NCBI GenBank assembly: GCA_951812925.1
Contig: OX638370.1
Coordinates: 40,179,948 to 40,243,947 of the forward strand
From: Calliopum simillimum
Lineage: Eukaryota > Arthropoda > Insecta > Diptera > Lauxaniidae
Length of the DNA: 64,000 nucleotides
Direction of reading: 5' to 3'
Position numbers and translations under genes: made by a program. Under the pieces are notes generated by a model. That model ran no database searches. It was not told where the DNA came from and saw nothing but the letters and a program-made list of their open reading frames with translations. The stretch's first letter is position 1, and the number at the start of each line of letters is the position of its first letter. Shown piece by piece: positions 1 through 11,381 of the stretch.

Positions 1-1131
1 ATGTACAGGGATCCATGACTATTTTTTTTACAACCGACTCTTACATGTGCCATCATTCACATTTTTCCCCTACTTTTTTGTTTATCTTCTTCAAAGTAAT
101 GTGTGCATCTCTAGCATCTACTGAGTAAACAAAAGTGAAGCGTCCCCCTTTTAATATCGCCGTGAGCACTGTTAGATGATGAATTATTTATGTGTTCCGC
201 TAAGAAGCAAAACGTCACACTCACGGTTCGGTCATTCCCTTCTGCTGTGGATTTACTGTGAATAACTTTCTATTTTGTTGTTCCTCTACGAGTATAATAG
301 CTGAATCCATGCTGAGAAAGTGGGTAGTAGTAAAACACAAAAAATGCTTCGTGTAGAAATTTCCATAAAATATGCAACCTAGAAAAAGCATGCCACACCC
401 ACTTAAGTGTTATGCGAATGCTCACGCATTTTTCTTTACAAAAATTGCAAAATGCTTCAAAACTTTAAAATGACAGCAGTAAACGCGGCGTATGATGAAA
501 GGTAGTTTCTCAAAGGAAATTTTCTTGAGAACTTATGGAAATTGCAGAAATTGATTCAATATTTATGCACTTTATTTTTCATTGTTGATGGCAAATTCAG
601 AATTTCTTCTCATTCTCTTTAGAAATTTGTTCACGTTCTTGAATGAGGCATCAATGAGGCAAGACACTGATGCTTTGTTGTTTTTTCTGTAAGAGAGACA
701 ATACTGGATGATGTTAACTTTACATAAGTAGCATAAATGGCATTGCCAGCTGCAATTTTCAGTAATCATTGAGATTTTACATATTGTTTAATTTGACGTA
801 GGATTATTTATGAAAATTTATGAAACGTAAATTTTAGACTGCTTCAAATTTTTGTTTTTTGTGCAAGAAGAGTCCATAATATTAATATTTACTGGTGGCG
901 CACTTTATTTCTTTGTTTTAAGTGAGAGTGGTATGGTGAAGAGTATTTTTCTGAACACTTTTGTGTGTATTTCGTGATAGAGAAAATATAGACAAATAGT
1001 GCTAGTACCATTGAAATGAACATAAAATTTTGCACAAAAAAAATTCTGATAATTTTTTCCTGAAGATACCACTTTATTAGTTTTTAAAATTTGGGATCTT
1101 TTTAAAAATAAAGGAAAAATATTTTATAATA
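1..1131. other. AT-rich non-coding, nothing recognised
   Basis: No coding region, RNA gene or clear repeat was recognised here. The longest open frames are short, AT-rich and resemble no family I know. It reads as ordinary intergenic or intronic fly DNA. Confidence 0.5.
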
Positions 1132-1872
1132 AACAACACTAGCAAGGGTGTAACCTTTGGAATGGCAAAACATTAAATACCCTACACTGCAGTATTTTTA
1201 AAATTTTGCTTACATGGAAGGTGCTACGCCCTCTTGAACGAGTTCAACGAGTTTTTGCTCAGAGCTTTCCAGTAAAGCGTTTTGAAGTTTTTGCTTATAT
1301 GGGAGGTGCCACTCCCTCTTGTCTGAATTTGTCTAGCTTTAGCTCAGAGCGTACATTTGTAATCCTTAGTATTTGAGTGAAATTTAGTTGGATTATCTTA
1401 AAAAACTCTTTCAGTAAAGCATTTTGAAAATTTTGCTTATATGGGAGATGCCATGTCCTTTTGTCCGGTTCCACCTAGTTTTTGTCCAGAGCTTGCGCTT
1501 ACAATTTGTAGAATGAATGTGTATTTTAGTTGCATTATCGGGAAAAATACTACTAAAGTTGCATTTTGAATATATTTTTTGTATGGGCGGCAGGCGTGTC
1601 CGTTGACCGATTTCACTCAATTTCAATCCCATGAGCTAACTTTGACGACGGAGGAAATGTACCGAATTTTATTGAACTATCTTGCTCAGTTTACTCAAAA
1701 AATATATTTCCACCCAAAGCTAGCCAGCCAGCCAGACAGACGGACGTGGCTATATCGACTCCAGAGGTAAAACTAATCAAGAATATATACACTTTTCTAT
1801 ATCTCCCGCGCCTCACTCTCTGCGTTACAATCGAAAGGACAAAGTGAATATACCCTGGGTGGGGGTATAAAA
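1132..1872 (+). mobile_element. DINE-1/INE-1-like interspersed element, copy 1
   Basis: The left end reads ACTAGCAAGGGTGTAAC followed by AAATACCCTACACTGCAG. The right end has the block GACAGACGGACGTGGCTATA, then tatcgactc, aagaatatatac, and finally gtgaatataccctgggtg. The ACCCTACAC at the left and its complement near the right (clear in other copies) are subterminal inverted repeats. The interior has ~140-bp units starting ttgcttatatgggaggtgccac. From memory, the block around catggctatatcgactc and ttgatcaagaatata matches the conserved part of Drosophila DINE-1/mini-me elements, which are non-coding and Helitron-related. No coding capacity is seen. Confidence 0.7.
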
Positions 1873-2049
1873 ACAGATATTATTTTCTTTACTAAATTGG
1901 TACTCTACTTTTAACCTATTAAAGGCGCTTTTCTCGTTGCAAATATCATAGAAAATTTTCATAGCCATTATGACTCTAAATTATGTTGAAGTTCTATTTT
2001 CTGTTAATTAAATAGATGATGTTAGGAAAGTCCCGGAACGATCAAATAA

Positions 2050-3270
2050 AGGGTGATCCAATATGAGGTCCCTTTTCCAAATGGGTTTTTTTGACAGCTA
2101 TTTTGTGTTGAATGGCTTGTCCATATAACGTTTGTGTTTAGTATTCAATACGACTCAGTCATGACTAGACTTCTGAACAACGTTTATTAATTGTGGAAAC
2201 TTACTACCAAAATCAGTCATCAGTTTGAGAATGTTATAGAGATCTTCAACATCATTTTGGTCGTTATGAGCATCAAACTGAGCACACTATTCGTAATACC
2301 ATCACTAGATTTCGAAGCAAATTTACTCTATTAGACATTCATCATTCAATCAGAGTGCATAGAGCCCGTGATTTAGAGAATACTGCTGCAGTAGCATAGA
2401 GTGTTCGTGAAAACCGTGAATAATCCATTCGTCTCCGATCTCTGACTTTGGGTTTCTCTTATGGATCATTGTGGCGTATCTTGGTCTGAATTCCTATAAA
2501 AAACAGCTCGTACAAGAATTGAAGCCGGTTGAACTTGGTGTACATTTTCATTTCGGTTTATGGGCCTTACAATTACTTCAAATTAAGGCATTATTTTATC
2601 GAAAAATTGCGTTTAGCGATGCAGCTCATTTCTGGTTGAATGGCTACGTTAACAAGCGAAATTGTCATATTAGGGCCAATGAACCATCCAAGAGCTTTTA
2701 ATGTATCCCGATAAATGTACTGTTTGGTGCGGTTTATGGGTAGGAGGCATCATCGGACCGTATTTCTTCAAAAATGTGGATGGGGCTCGTGTTACGGCCA
2801 ATGGTGCTCGCTACAGAGCTATGATCAATGAATTTTTCTTGCCAAAAGCTCTGGATATTAGTGCAGCCGACCTCTGGTTTCAACAAGATAGCGTAACATG
2901 CCATAAAGCTGGAGAAAAATTGCTTTGTTGAGGGAAACGTTCGATGAAACGATCATCTCAAGAAATGCTCCTGTTAATTGGCCACCAAGATCATGTGATT
3001 TGACGTCATTGGATTACTTTCTTTAGGGATATGTTAAATCACTTGTTTATGTCGACAAACCCGGAAACCAACATAACTCGTGTTATTCCAGGACTACCGG
3101 CCGATATGCTCGAAAGAGTTGTCGAAAATTGGACCCACAGAATGAACTATTTCAGAGCTACTCGTGGGCAACATTTTAATGAAATAATTTTTAATCATTG
3201 AGTGGAAGCTCTTAGTTCTTTAAAGCAAGGTTATTGCTTTATTTCTATAAAAAAACTCCTAAATACGGAG
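2050..3270 (+). mobile_element. Tc1/mariner-superfamily element, inactivated
   Basis: The element is delimited mainly by its transposase remnant (2141-3201). A left terminal region around 2050 reads gggtgatccaatatgaggtc, followed by a run of T and TTTGACAGC. The likely right end near 3250-3270 (aaaactcctaaatacggagg) is only a weak partner, so the outer boundaries are approximate. A palindromic repeat follows downstream. Confidence 0.65.
2141..3201 (+). pseudogene. Tc1/mariner-like (IS630 superfamily) transposase pseudogene
   Basis: A near full-length transposase can be followed through shifts of frame. The N-terminal helix-turn-helix part lies at 2141-2470 and contains several in-frame stops (for example after LSHD and after NQSSV). 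The central part at 2471-2701 includes LVQELKP, LFYRKIAFSDAAHFWLNGY and VNK. The next part at 2701-2931 includes KCTVWCGLW, GGIIGPYFFK and LWFQQD. A C-terminal part at ~2930-3201 includes PVNWPPRSCDLTSLDYFL, a stop, and later RGQHFNEIIFNH then a stop. Two catalytic aspartates survive (FSDAAHF, FQQD); the usual SDEAHF has become SDAAHF. At least three frameshifts and about six stops rule out activity. The family match is by memory of these conserved motifs. Confidence 0.88.
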
Positions 3271-3790
3271 GAATTTTTGTGATTCTAGTTCACTTGGTTG
3301 GTTTTGATGTTATGAAGTTTTGTTTAATTTAACATAATTATTGCAAAGAAAAATTAATTATTAAAAAATATCACTAGACAACAGCCAAAATGTAACATTT
3401 TGCAGACCATATTTTCTAAACTGATTTGAGGTCGCTGAGTCCGAAAATTGCAATTATTTTTTTTTTTCCTAGGGGCCGTTCTCGAGATAATCGACCTTTT
3501 CAATTTTTGAGGTTATAGCTCCATTATTTCGAACATATTTTGAGAAATCCAATTTCGATCGAATATGTTTTTGCATTATTATAGAGAGAAATTTTTAAGC
3601 TTCAAACAAATGTACCAATATCTAAGATCCGATTCAAATTGGCTGAGTTATAGCAACGAAAATTCATTTTTACAGTAGTTTTTTACACTTTTTCGTGTTA
3701 AAGCCAAATTAAACACGGGTTTTTTGCCAGTAGCTTACACAAATATATATTTTTTGTATTTTAGTTCAATGGTGTATTTAATTGCAATTG

Positions 3791-4009
3791 TTTGGAGTTG
3801 AATTTTAGCAAAATCGGATCATTTTTTAAAAAGTTATTAAGGTTTTAGTGAAATAAGACCATTTCGATTTGCATAGAAAAAATTAATTTTTTCAACAAAA
3901 ATTTAAAAAATAATTTGTGTCTTCTATGAAAATCGAAATGGTCTTATTTCACTAAAACCTTAATAACTTTTTAAAAAGTAATCCGATTTTGCTAAAATTG
4001 AACTCCAAA
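3791..4009. repeat. ~220-bp hairpin with ~85-bp arms
   Basis: The left arm (3791-3880, starting tttggagttgaattttagc) is almost exactly complementary to the right arm (3925-4009, ending gctaaaattgaactccaaat). The AT-rich loop is ~45 bp. It looks like part of a foldback element whose right part is cut by the next repeat at 4013. Confidence 0.8.
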
Positions 4010-4012
4010 TAT

Positions 4013-5765
4013 TTGGTCCGAGTGTACCTCGGTCCGAGTGTCGGTTGGCACTCAACAGTTGCACGTGTACGATAATGTTATTCTATGGAATTTTCCACTC
4101 ATACCGGTGACTCTTATTAGTAGACTTCAGACCATCAAGCTGTATGCGTGTATTAAAAGCGACGGAAAAAGTGTTTTTTGTGTGTAAAATTTTGTTTTTG
4201 GAGTGAACTACGAAACGTTTTGTGAAAAACTTACTTGAAATATTTCAGTTTTACAACATCAGTAAGGAAGTTTAGTTATTGTTTTAGGCTTTTAGTGTGT
4301 TTTAGATGTATTTCCATTAATGTATGCTATGAGTTTTGACAGTTTTTAAAACATGCTGTCTGTGTGTACCTTGGATCTATGCTTATTGACCAGCGAGCCT
4401 TTTTCGACGGGCAACCAGGAAGCCATAATCACCTCTCAATATAATATTATTATTATTATTTACGTTATTAATGTATTTGTTTGCAACCATTTTTGTTTAA
4501 TTAATTGTTTTTAACTAAATGCACTTTTTTGTGTCAAAATTTTTGTTTATAATTAATTTTTTTTTTATATTGAAAAAAAATTTCTTTTGATTACATAATA
4601 AATGGTTCTTTCATAATTTATTACCTAAATACGATGTAGGGGAGATGTGTGTACCTTGGTCCGCTTTTCAGTTTTTTCAATGTGCTGGATTTTCCAAAAA
4701 AGTTTTTTTAGTTTTTTGATTAAGTTATATTTCTTCAATGCTTGCAGCATCAAATGACGTAACAATGATATTTCTATGTCTTACCATTGAATAGAAATAT
4801 AACTTTTTCCGTTCCAATCTCAAACGGTCCAAGGTACACCATGCAAGTGTACCTTGGACTATCAAAAATAAAAGAGAATACATTATATTTAGCTAATAAA
4901 TTATGAAGGAACCATTTATTATGTAATCAAAAGTAACATTTTTTTTTCAATTAAAAAAAAAATTAATCATAAACAAAAATTATAACACAAAAAAATGCAT
5001 TTAGTAAAAAACAATTAATTAAACAAAAATGGTTGCAAATAAAAAAATTAATCACGTAAATAATAATAGTAGTATTATATTGAGAGGCGATTATGACTTC
5101 CTGGTTGCCCGTCGAAAAAGGCTTCCTGGTCAATAAACATAGGTCCAAGGTACACACAGACAGCATGTTTTAGAAACTGTCAACACCCATAACATATATT
5201 AATGAAAATACATCTAAAACACACTAAAAGCTTAAAACAATAACTAAACTTCCTTCTTGATGTTGTAAAACTGAAATATTTCAAGTAAGTTTCTCACAAA
5301 ACATTTCGTAGTTTACTCCAAAAACAAATTTTTACACACAAAAAACACTTTTTCCGTCGCTTTTTACACACGCATACAGCTTGACGGTCTGAAGTCTACT
5401 AATATGAGTCACCGGTAAGAGTGGAAAGTTCCATAAAAGAACATTATCGTTCACGTGCAACTGTTGAGTGGCAACCGGCACTCGGACCGAGGTACACTCG
5501 GACCAAGGTACACACATCTCCCCTATTCTCTTTTATTTTTAATAGTCCAAGGTACACTTGCATGGTGTACCTTGGACCGTTTGAGATTGCAACGGAAAAT
5601 GTAATATTTCTACTCAATGGTAAGACATAGAAATATCATTGTCACGTCATTTGATGCTGCAAGCATTGTAGAAATATAGCTTAATCAATAAACTAAAGAA
5701 ACGTTTTTAGAGAATTCAGCACATTAAAAAAACTGAAAAGCGGACCAAGGTACACACATCTCCCC
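4013..5765 (-). mobile_element. Host copy (inverted) of a TA-targeting element, split by its own family
   Basis: The segments 4013-4638 and 5526-5765 together make one copy that is the reverse complement of the element inserted between them. With 4639-5525 removed, the junction reads ctaaatacgatgTAttctctttt, and the centre of the inserted element, read backwards, is ctaaatataatgTAttctc. The outer right end is the terminus ACACACATCTCCCC next to TA. The left end lacks about 19 terminal bases (it starts at ggtccgagtg). No transposase is encoded. Repeated motifs of the type gtgtaccttgg / ccaaggtacac occur near the ends and inside. Confidence 0.8.
4639..5523 (+). mobile_element. 885-bp non-autonomous TA-flanked element, inserted in its own relative
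   Basis: The left terminus GGGGAGATGTGTGTACCTTG starts at 4639. Its complement (ccaaggtacacacatctcccc) ends at 5523. TA dinucleotides flank it at 4637-4638 and 5524-5525. The subterminal repeats of gtgtaccttgg are typical of possible transposase-binding sites. TA duplication plus TIRs points to the Tc1/mariner/pogo group, but with no protein remnant the superfamily is uncertain. Confidence 0.8.
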
Positions 5766-5767
5766 TA

Positions 5768-7800
5768 GTGTAATTTGCATTAAAACTATGGCATCTGAAA
5801 AAACTTGGAATTAGCTGTGATTGCATCATAGTCCAAATTTCAAATCATTACGAAGTGATAACAATAATTAAAAGATAAGATTTTGTAACATAACATAATA
5901 ATTATATAAATTCTAATAAATGTTTGCTAATTAAAGCCACCGTATCTAAAAAATAAGTATTTTAAAAGACCTTACAAAGCTTAGTATTTTTATTGACACT
6001 TAGTCAAATGTTTCCAGCGAAATATATATATTGTGTATTTTTTTTTTTGTATTAATAAATTATAAAGAGTTCATATTCATATATTGTTATAAGACTTCTT
6101 TTTCTTAAATGCTATACATTTTTTCTCCTGGCAATGCTCTGTATGCGTATTTCAAAAAAGAACCAAATACATACATAAATTTTGGCTACTGATTGCATTG
6201 CCCATATGATAAGAACATCATAACAGGGGGAGTCTAGAACGCAAGCTGCTCTGTTGTGACACAGAAATGACGTCGTATAAATAGTGACGAGAAAAGTCGA
6301 GATGGAGAAACAAAAAAAAAAAAACACAAAAGCAGTGAAAATAGGGCGGCTGCAATTGCGAGAATTTCGTTAAAAAAAATTTAAGAGAAAGAGAAATAAA
6401 GGCAAATGCACTTAAAAATATGCAATCTTCTTTTTGGGCTTAAAAGCGCAGAAGCGATGTTATAAACAGTGAAATTTAACAAATTAACAGTGAATGAAAT
6501 GTTAAAAGAAAAACTCGTTGGAGTTGCATAATTTCAAACATGCTGCCTTTTAAAATACAAACTTACTACTTAGCATAATGCCATGCTTTACTCAATATTA
6601 CGCGATATGTTTCGTCGTACGAATTTCACAACTGCATAGCATACTTTTATGTTCTATGTTAAACTACATTAAATAGATGACACTTATGAAGCTGGATGCA
6701 CGCAATATATCTGAAAATATAATTTTCTGCATTTTAAATACAGGATAACTCAGATTTCGCCTACATTACAGGTCCTAAAATTCTGAAAAAAATCAAGCGA
6801 ATTCCTTGACAAGTGGACACCAAAGAGTCTTAGAAGTGTGTTATAGACTGATTCCATTTCAATTCATACGGTGAGTGTGCACTTAGGTTTGCGTATCAAC
6901 TTCAAACTAGCAAAATATTTTTTCACAATTAAATTAAGGGACACGTAATTTTTGGACCAAAATTGGGAATCTTATGGCGTTTTGTAGGAATTTTGCCGAA
7001 AATTTAATTTTGTAAAATCATGAAGTGCAATCGGTTTTTTCAACCGCATTTCTTTATTAAGCAACTGTTTTACATGGATCAAATTTTATTTGATGCTCCA
7101 TAATTTTTTTTTTACGTAATATGGAAAAAACAATTTTCTTTAACACTTACTTTCCTTAAAATTCACTTTTATATTTTAAATAAAAATGCTAATTTTCTCA
7201 AAAACACCATATTTTTTTTTCTCAAAAATTTGTACAGTGATAGTAAAGCACGTTCTCTTTATTCCAGTCTGGTCTACAAAATGAATAAAAAAAATACATA
7301 GTTCTGTTTTCACTTTCATAGACGGTTTTGCGATACTGATTACGAAAATGGCACTTACATTCTTCTACCATTTTTGGTTTTCAAGATATCTTGAAAAACT
7401 TGAATAAAACCAATAAATTTAAAAGACCGAATTCTTTATTTTCGATACATGAAACTCATTCATAATAAGTTAGATGAAAACTAAATATACTCAAGGTATA
7501 GAAAACCAAGCATTGTTTGTGTTTTTTGCGATTTGACCGTAACTTGGCTTTTGTTTTTTCGGAAGTTCTCAGGATTTTTATTATTTTTTTTTCGATTACT
7601 TTCATTTAATTGTGTTGTGCTGTTCTGGATATGTAACAAGAAGTTATCCCCTTGGTTCCCTCACTCTTTCAAACATGGCATTTTTGAATACTTTAGCATT
7701 TCTTTGCATTTTTTCACTGTTCAATTTTGTTTATTCTGAAGGAATCAATTTCATCAACAGCAAAAATTATTAATTGCAAAAAAAATGTAAACGGTGCATT
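5768..7800. other. Non-coding, nothing specific
   Basis: AT-rich sequence with T- and A-runs. No gene, RNA gene or confidently bounded repeat was recognised. Short open frames are hydrophobic translations of AT-rich DNA. Confidence 0.4.
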
Positions 7801-7804
7801 CCGT

Positions 7805-7915
7805 GCCCTCCACTCCAATTTCCACCCTCTAACTCAATAGCACTCGGTGGTTTAATCACCAATTGACAGTTTTCTGTAATAAAACAGTACCTGGAGATCG
7901 ATCCCAGCTCGGTCA
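7805..7915 (+). repeat. Possible tRNA-derived (SINE-like) fragment
   Basis: TAGCACTCGGTGG at 7838-7850 resembles a Pol III A box. GATCGATCCC at 7897-7906 resembles a B box ~55 bp downstream. No cloverleaf is evident. This is a weak call. Confidence 0.25.
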
Positions 7916-8550
7916 ACAATCTGATCTTATTATTTTAGTCGATGTTTTTATTCATAGCTATTTTTTGTTATGAAACTCGTACTTTTTCACCTCTAATGGT
8001 TATACTTTAAAAAAGATAAATTAACCAATGAGAATAATAATAACAAAAAACTCGGAAAGTATCGAATGGTATAGAAAAATATCAAAAACTAAATTTTTTT
8101 TTTTGTGAAATAGAAAGCCCTAAAATAAATAAATGGGATATGCCACGCACCCAAAATATGAAATATCTTATCATCAAAGGATCATAACTCGGAAAATAAG
8201 AGTCCTATTGGAAAAATCCGAAAGGATATTTTGATAAGGAGGAGCGTGGCTATTTGATGCTATTTATAAAAAAGAATTTCACTTTTTCTGGTAGCTACGC
8301 TGTAAGACTGAACACAGCGTTATCTTCAACTTCAAGCAAGGATATTTCAAAATCCTGCAGGTATAATGACAGTTCTGCTGATGAAGACGGATTCAGCGTC
8401 AAAAAGTGCATAAGGCTGCATATAAGAATAAAAAGTTCATTCCATTTTTTTTTTGTGCCTGATATTTTGATAAAAAAGGGAGTGGCAATTATTGAACAAA
8501 GCTTACTTTTCGTTATGACATAGATACTCATGATCCAGATCCGTGTACCA

Positions 8551-9500
8551 AATTTCATCAAAATATATCGTACCATTTGCGAGAAATAGCATTTAATGTA
8601 TTATACTTGTATGGGAGGTTCCACGCGCACCGGCAAATTTCGCCTACTTTCAGTTTGTAGGTATCTAGGAGCAAGTAGACTCCCTACAGTTAAATTCAGA
8701 AAGATTGCTTTTCAAGTTTTCTTTCTATAGCGTATTATATTTTTGTGGGCGGTGCCACGCCCTTCCATGAGTTTTCCCAATATAACGGCATATCACATAT
8801 TAATACTTGTTTTTAAGGGTACAATCTCGTAAACTGTCATTAAAATTGTTGGAGTCGTTTTTGCGTAATATTGAATCAAAATTTTCAATGTTTAAAAAGG
8901 GGGCGTGGTACTCCTTCGATACCGCCCACTTTTTGGTTATAACAAGATATTAATAAGCAGTACCCACATATGTACCAAATTTCATTAAAATATCTTGTAA
9001 CATTTGCGAGAAATAGCACTTAACGTATTTTGCTTGCATGGGAGGTTCCACGCGCAACGGCGATATTTCGTCCACCTTCAAATCAGAGATGCTCTATGGC
9101 AATTAGGCTCCCCACACTTAATTTTAGAATGTATGCTTTATTAGTTTTCTTTTTATACCGTTTTATATTTTTGTGGGCGGAGCCACGCCCTTCAACGAGT
9201 TTTCCCAATATAACGGTGTATTACATATTAACCCTTGTTTGCAGAGGTATCATCTCCTAAATTTTCATTAAAATTGTTGGAGTCGTTTTTGAGTAATATT
9301 GAATCAAAATTTTCAAGGGCTGAAAAGTGGTTGTGGCACTTCTTCGATCCCGCCCACTTTTTGTCTATTCTAACTACTATCAAGTCGTATCAGCTCACTA
9401 AATTTCATTCATATATCTTGTATAGTTTGCGAGTTATAACTAAATCAAATTTAAAATTTAGGGCAGTACCACGCCCCCTGGTGAGCATTTACAAAGTTCA
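8551..9500 (+). repeat. Tandem duplication, ~430-bp units
   Basis: Unit 1 starts at ~8551 (accaaatttcatcaaaatat), unit 2 at ~8974 (accaaatttcattaaaatat), and a partial third near 9400. Each unit holds atttgcgagaaatagca, atgggaggttccacgcgc, a shared gtgggcgg(t/a)gccacgccctt block, and a final cgcccactttttg. The gccacgcc motifs resemble those of the DINE-1-like repeat starting at 9640, so this may be an internal expansion of a related element. Confidence 0.75.
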
Positions 9501-9639
9501 AAACTAGCTCATTCTTCATTGTATGCTAATGTCTAACTCTATTGAAAGTTTCATTAAAATAGCTGTAACCGCTTCCGAGAAAAAATATTGGCACAGAAAT
9601 AAGTACAAAAAAACAAACAAAAAAACAAACAAAAAAACT

Positions 9640-10425
9640 AGTAAGGATGTAAATTTTGGCCTGGCCAAAAAATAAATACCCTACACTGCAGTATTTTGAA
9701 AATTTTGCTTATATGGGAGGTGCCACGCCCCCTTGTCTGATTTCACCCAATTTTTGCTGAGAGCTTTCATTTATAATTTTTAGTGTCTGAGTCAAATTTG
9801 GTTCGAATATCTCAAAAAACGCATTCAGTATAGCGTTTTGAAGCTTTTGCTTATATGGGAGGTGCCACGCCCTCTTGTCCGAGTACACCCAGTTTTTGTT
9901 CAGAGCTTGCATTTATAGTTTTTAGTGTCAGAGTGAAATTAAGTTGGATTATCTCAATAAACTTTTTCAGTATAGCATTTTGAAACTTTTGCTTATATGG
10001 GAGGTGCCACGCCCCCTTGTACGATTTCAACCAATTTTTTCTGAGAGCTTTCATTTATAATTTTTAGTGTCTGAGTCAAAGTTGGTTCGAATATCTCAAA
10101 AAACGCTTTCAGTATAGCGTTTTGAAGCTTTTGCTTATATGGGAGGTGCCACGCCCTCTTGTCCGAATTCGCTCAGTTTTTTATCAGAGCTTGCGCTTAC
10201 AATTCGTAGTACTTATATGTATTGTGGTTGCATTGTCGTGAAAAATACTCCTAAAATTGCATTTTGAATATAATTTTTGTATGGGCGGTAGGCGTGTCCG
10301 TTGACCGATTTTGCTCATTTTCAATCCCCCGAGCTAACTTTGGCGACGGAGGCAGTGTACCAAATTTTATTGAATTATCTTGCTTAGTTTTTCCAAAAAG
10401 TGTATTTCAACACACAGCCAGCCAC

Positions 10426-10461
<36 letters not shown>

Positions 10462-10596
10462 ACAGACGGACATGGCTATATCGACTCAGGAGGTGACGCT
10501 GATCAAGAATATATATACTTTTCTATACCTGCCACGCCTCCTTCTCTGCGTTACAAACGGAAGGACAAAGTGAATATACCCTGGGTGTAGGGTATA
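9640..10596 (+). mobile_element. DINE-1/INE-1-like element, copy 2 (most complete)
   Basis: The left end is ACTAGTAAGGATGTAAATTT, then GGCCTGGCCAAAAAATAAAT and ACCCTACACTGCAG. Four ~143-bp tandem units start near 9702, 9845, 9987 and 10130 (ttgcttatatgggaggtgcc). A CCAG-type microsatellite follows, then the conserved block catggctatatcgactcagg and gctgatcaagaatatata. The right end is gtgaatataccctgggtg then tagggtata. Subterminal inverted repeats are ATACCCTACAC and GTGTAGGGTAT. The element ends about 370 bp upstream of the predicted TATA box of the gene at 11 kb. Confidence 0.8.
10415..10469 (+). repeat. (CCAG)n / (CAGA)n tetranucleotide microsatellite
   Basis: About nine CAGC tetranucleotides pass into cagacagacgg inside the DINE-1-like copy. 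On the other strand this is the GTCY-type core described for mini-me/DINE-1. Shorter versions are present in the copies at 1.7, 20.7, 44.7 and 59.1 kb. Confidence 0.9.
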
Positions 10597-10779
10597 ACAA
10601 GCATGCAATTTTAGCTCGTATAAGAAGAGAAGATGTGAACGTCTTATTTTTGATATGTTTTGAAAATGTCATGCTTTGCAACCGAACGGCTCATATATAC
10701 ACTTAACATCTCTGCAAAAGACACGGTTATTAACAAATTTTTAACAGCGCACTGTGAATGACACTAAAACTGCTAATAA

Positions 10780-10866
10780 CATTGTGCTTTAGTTAAGTGC
10801 TTAACAGACATTGTATTGAACACAATGTGCTACTGCTTTGCTGCTATGCACTAACATTGTTATTGT
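10780..10866 (+). promoter_or_regulatory. Cluster of ACAATG/CATTGT motifs upstream of the promoter
   Basis: CATTGT occurs at 10780, 10809 and 10855, ACAATG at 10822, and ATTGTG right after at 10862. The core CATTGT / ACAATG is the recognition motif of HMG-box (Sox-type) factors. The spacing is 130-220 bp upstream of the predicted start. In AT-rich DNA such motifs also arise by chance. Confidence 0.25.
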
Positions 10867-10963
10867 GGTTCCTAACAGTTTATGTTGCTGTTTCATATAA
10901 CATATTTTGCCAGCTGTTTTGCGATGTTGTTGTTAAGCAATAGGGGAGCACTTTTAAAAGAGT

Positions 10964-11029
10964 TATAAAATGCTTGTCTCGATTTGAGCAGCGCTCAATC
11001 GAAGTTCGACCGGTGAGTGCTTCAGACGT
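10964..11029 (+). promoter_or_regulatory. RNA polymerase II core promoter: TATA, Inr, DPE
   Basis: TATAAAA lies at 10964-10970. An initiator TCAATC lies at 10995-11000 with the predicted +1 A at 10997, 33 bases from the TATA start. The hexamer AGACGT at 11024-11029 is exactly +28 to +33 and fits the DPE consensus RGWYVT at every base. The initiator departs from TCAKTY only at +2. The exact spacing of three elements, followed by a leader and a spliced first exon, makes this the best supported regulatory site in the window. A GTGAGT at 11013 could also serve as an alternative donor. Confidence 0.6.
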
Positions 11030-11351
11030 TTTTTAGCGGAACGAAAAGTAAAAAAGAAAACACAAAAAAGTTCATTGCATGCATTCTAACATAAAATTAA
11101 CAAGTTGCAAATAAAAAAGGAAAAAAGTAAACGTGACTCTGCCACAGTGTACTGCGGAAAAGAGAGCGTGATAGTGAAAAATAATACAGACAAAGGAAGT
11201 TAACGCAAAAAATACAAATTTATTAAATAAAAGTTTATTCGCTTTGTGAATTCACAAAACTCGTGTCACTTCGGCAGCGCAACTGTCAAAGTCCAGTGAT
11301 CAAGTGTTGCAAATAAGAAATAAACAAACAAACAAAATACAAAACAACACA
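10997..11351 (+). other. Predicted 5' untranslated leader
   Basis: The leader is A-rich and about 355 nt from the predicted +1 to the ATG at 11352. It contains one short upstream frame (11079-11114, eleven codons from an ATG in weak context, ending TAA), which could lower initiation downstream. Confidence 0.45.
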
Positions 11352-11381
11352 ATGGATGCTGATAATAAAAAACCATTCAAG
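11352..11381 (+). CDS. First coding exon of an unidentified host gene (partial, 10 codons)
   Basis: ATG at 11352 lies in the context aacacaATGG, a good fly initiation site. It is followed by codons giving MDADNKKPFK and then AAG|GTGAGT, a perfect consensus 5' splice site at 11382. The exon is too short to name the protein: it is acidic then lysine-rich, with no signal peptide or domain visible. Support comes from the whole arrangement: TATA, Inr and DPE at exact spacing, a leader, the start codon and the donor. No acceptor plus second exon could be recognised downstream in this window, so the intron would be long. Alternatives are a leader-only exon whose real start lies further on, or a chance arrangement. 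Confidence 0.5.

Noticed and set aside
10264..10590. 108-codon frame with PASQPASQ repeats
   Set aside because: The repeat is the CCAG microsatellite in the DINE-1-like copy, and an equivalent frame recurs in copy 6; repeat translation.
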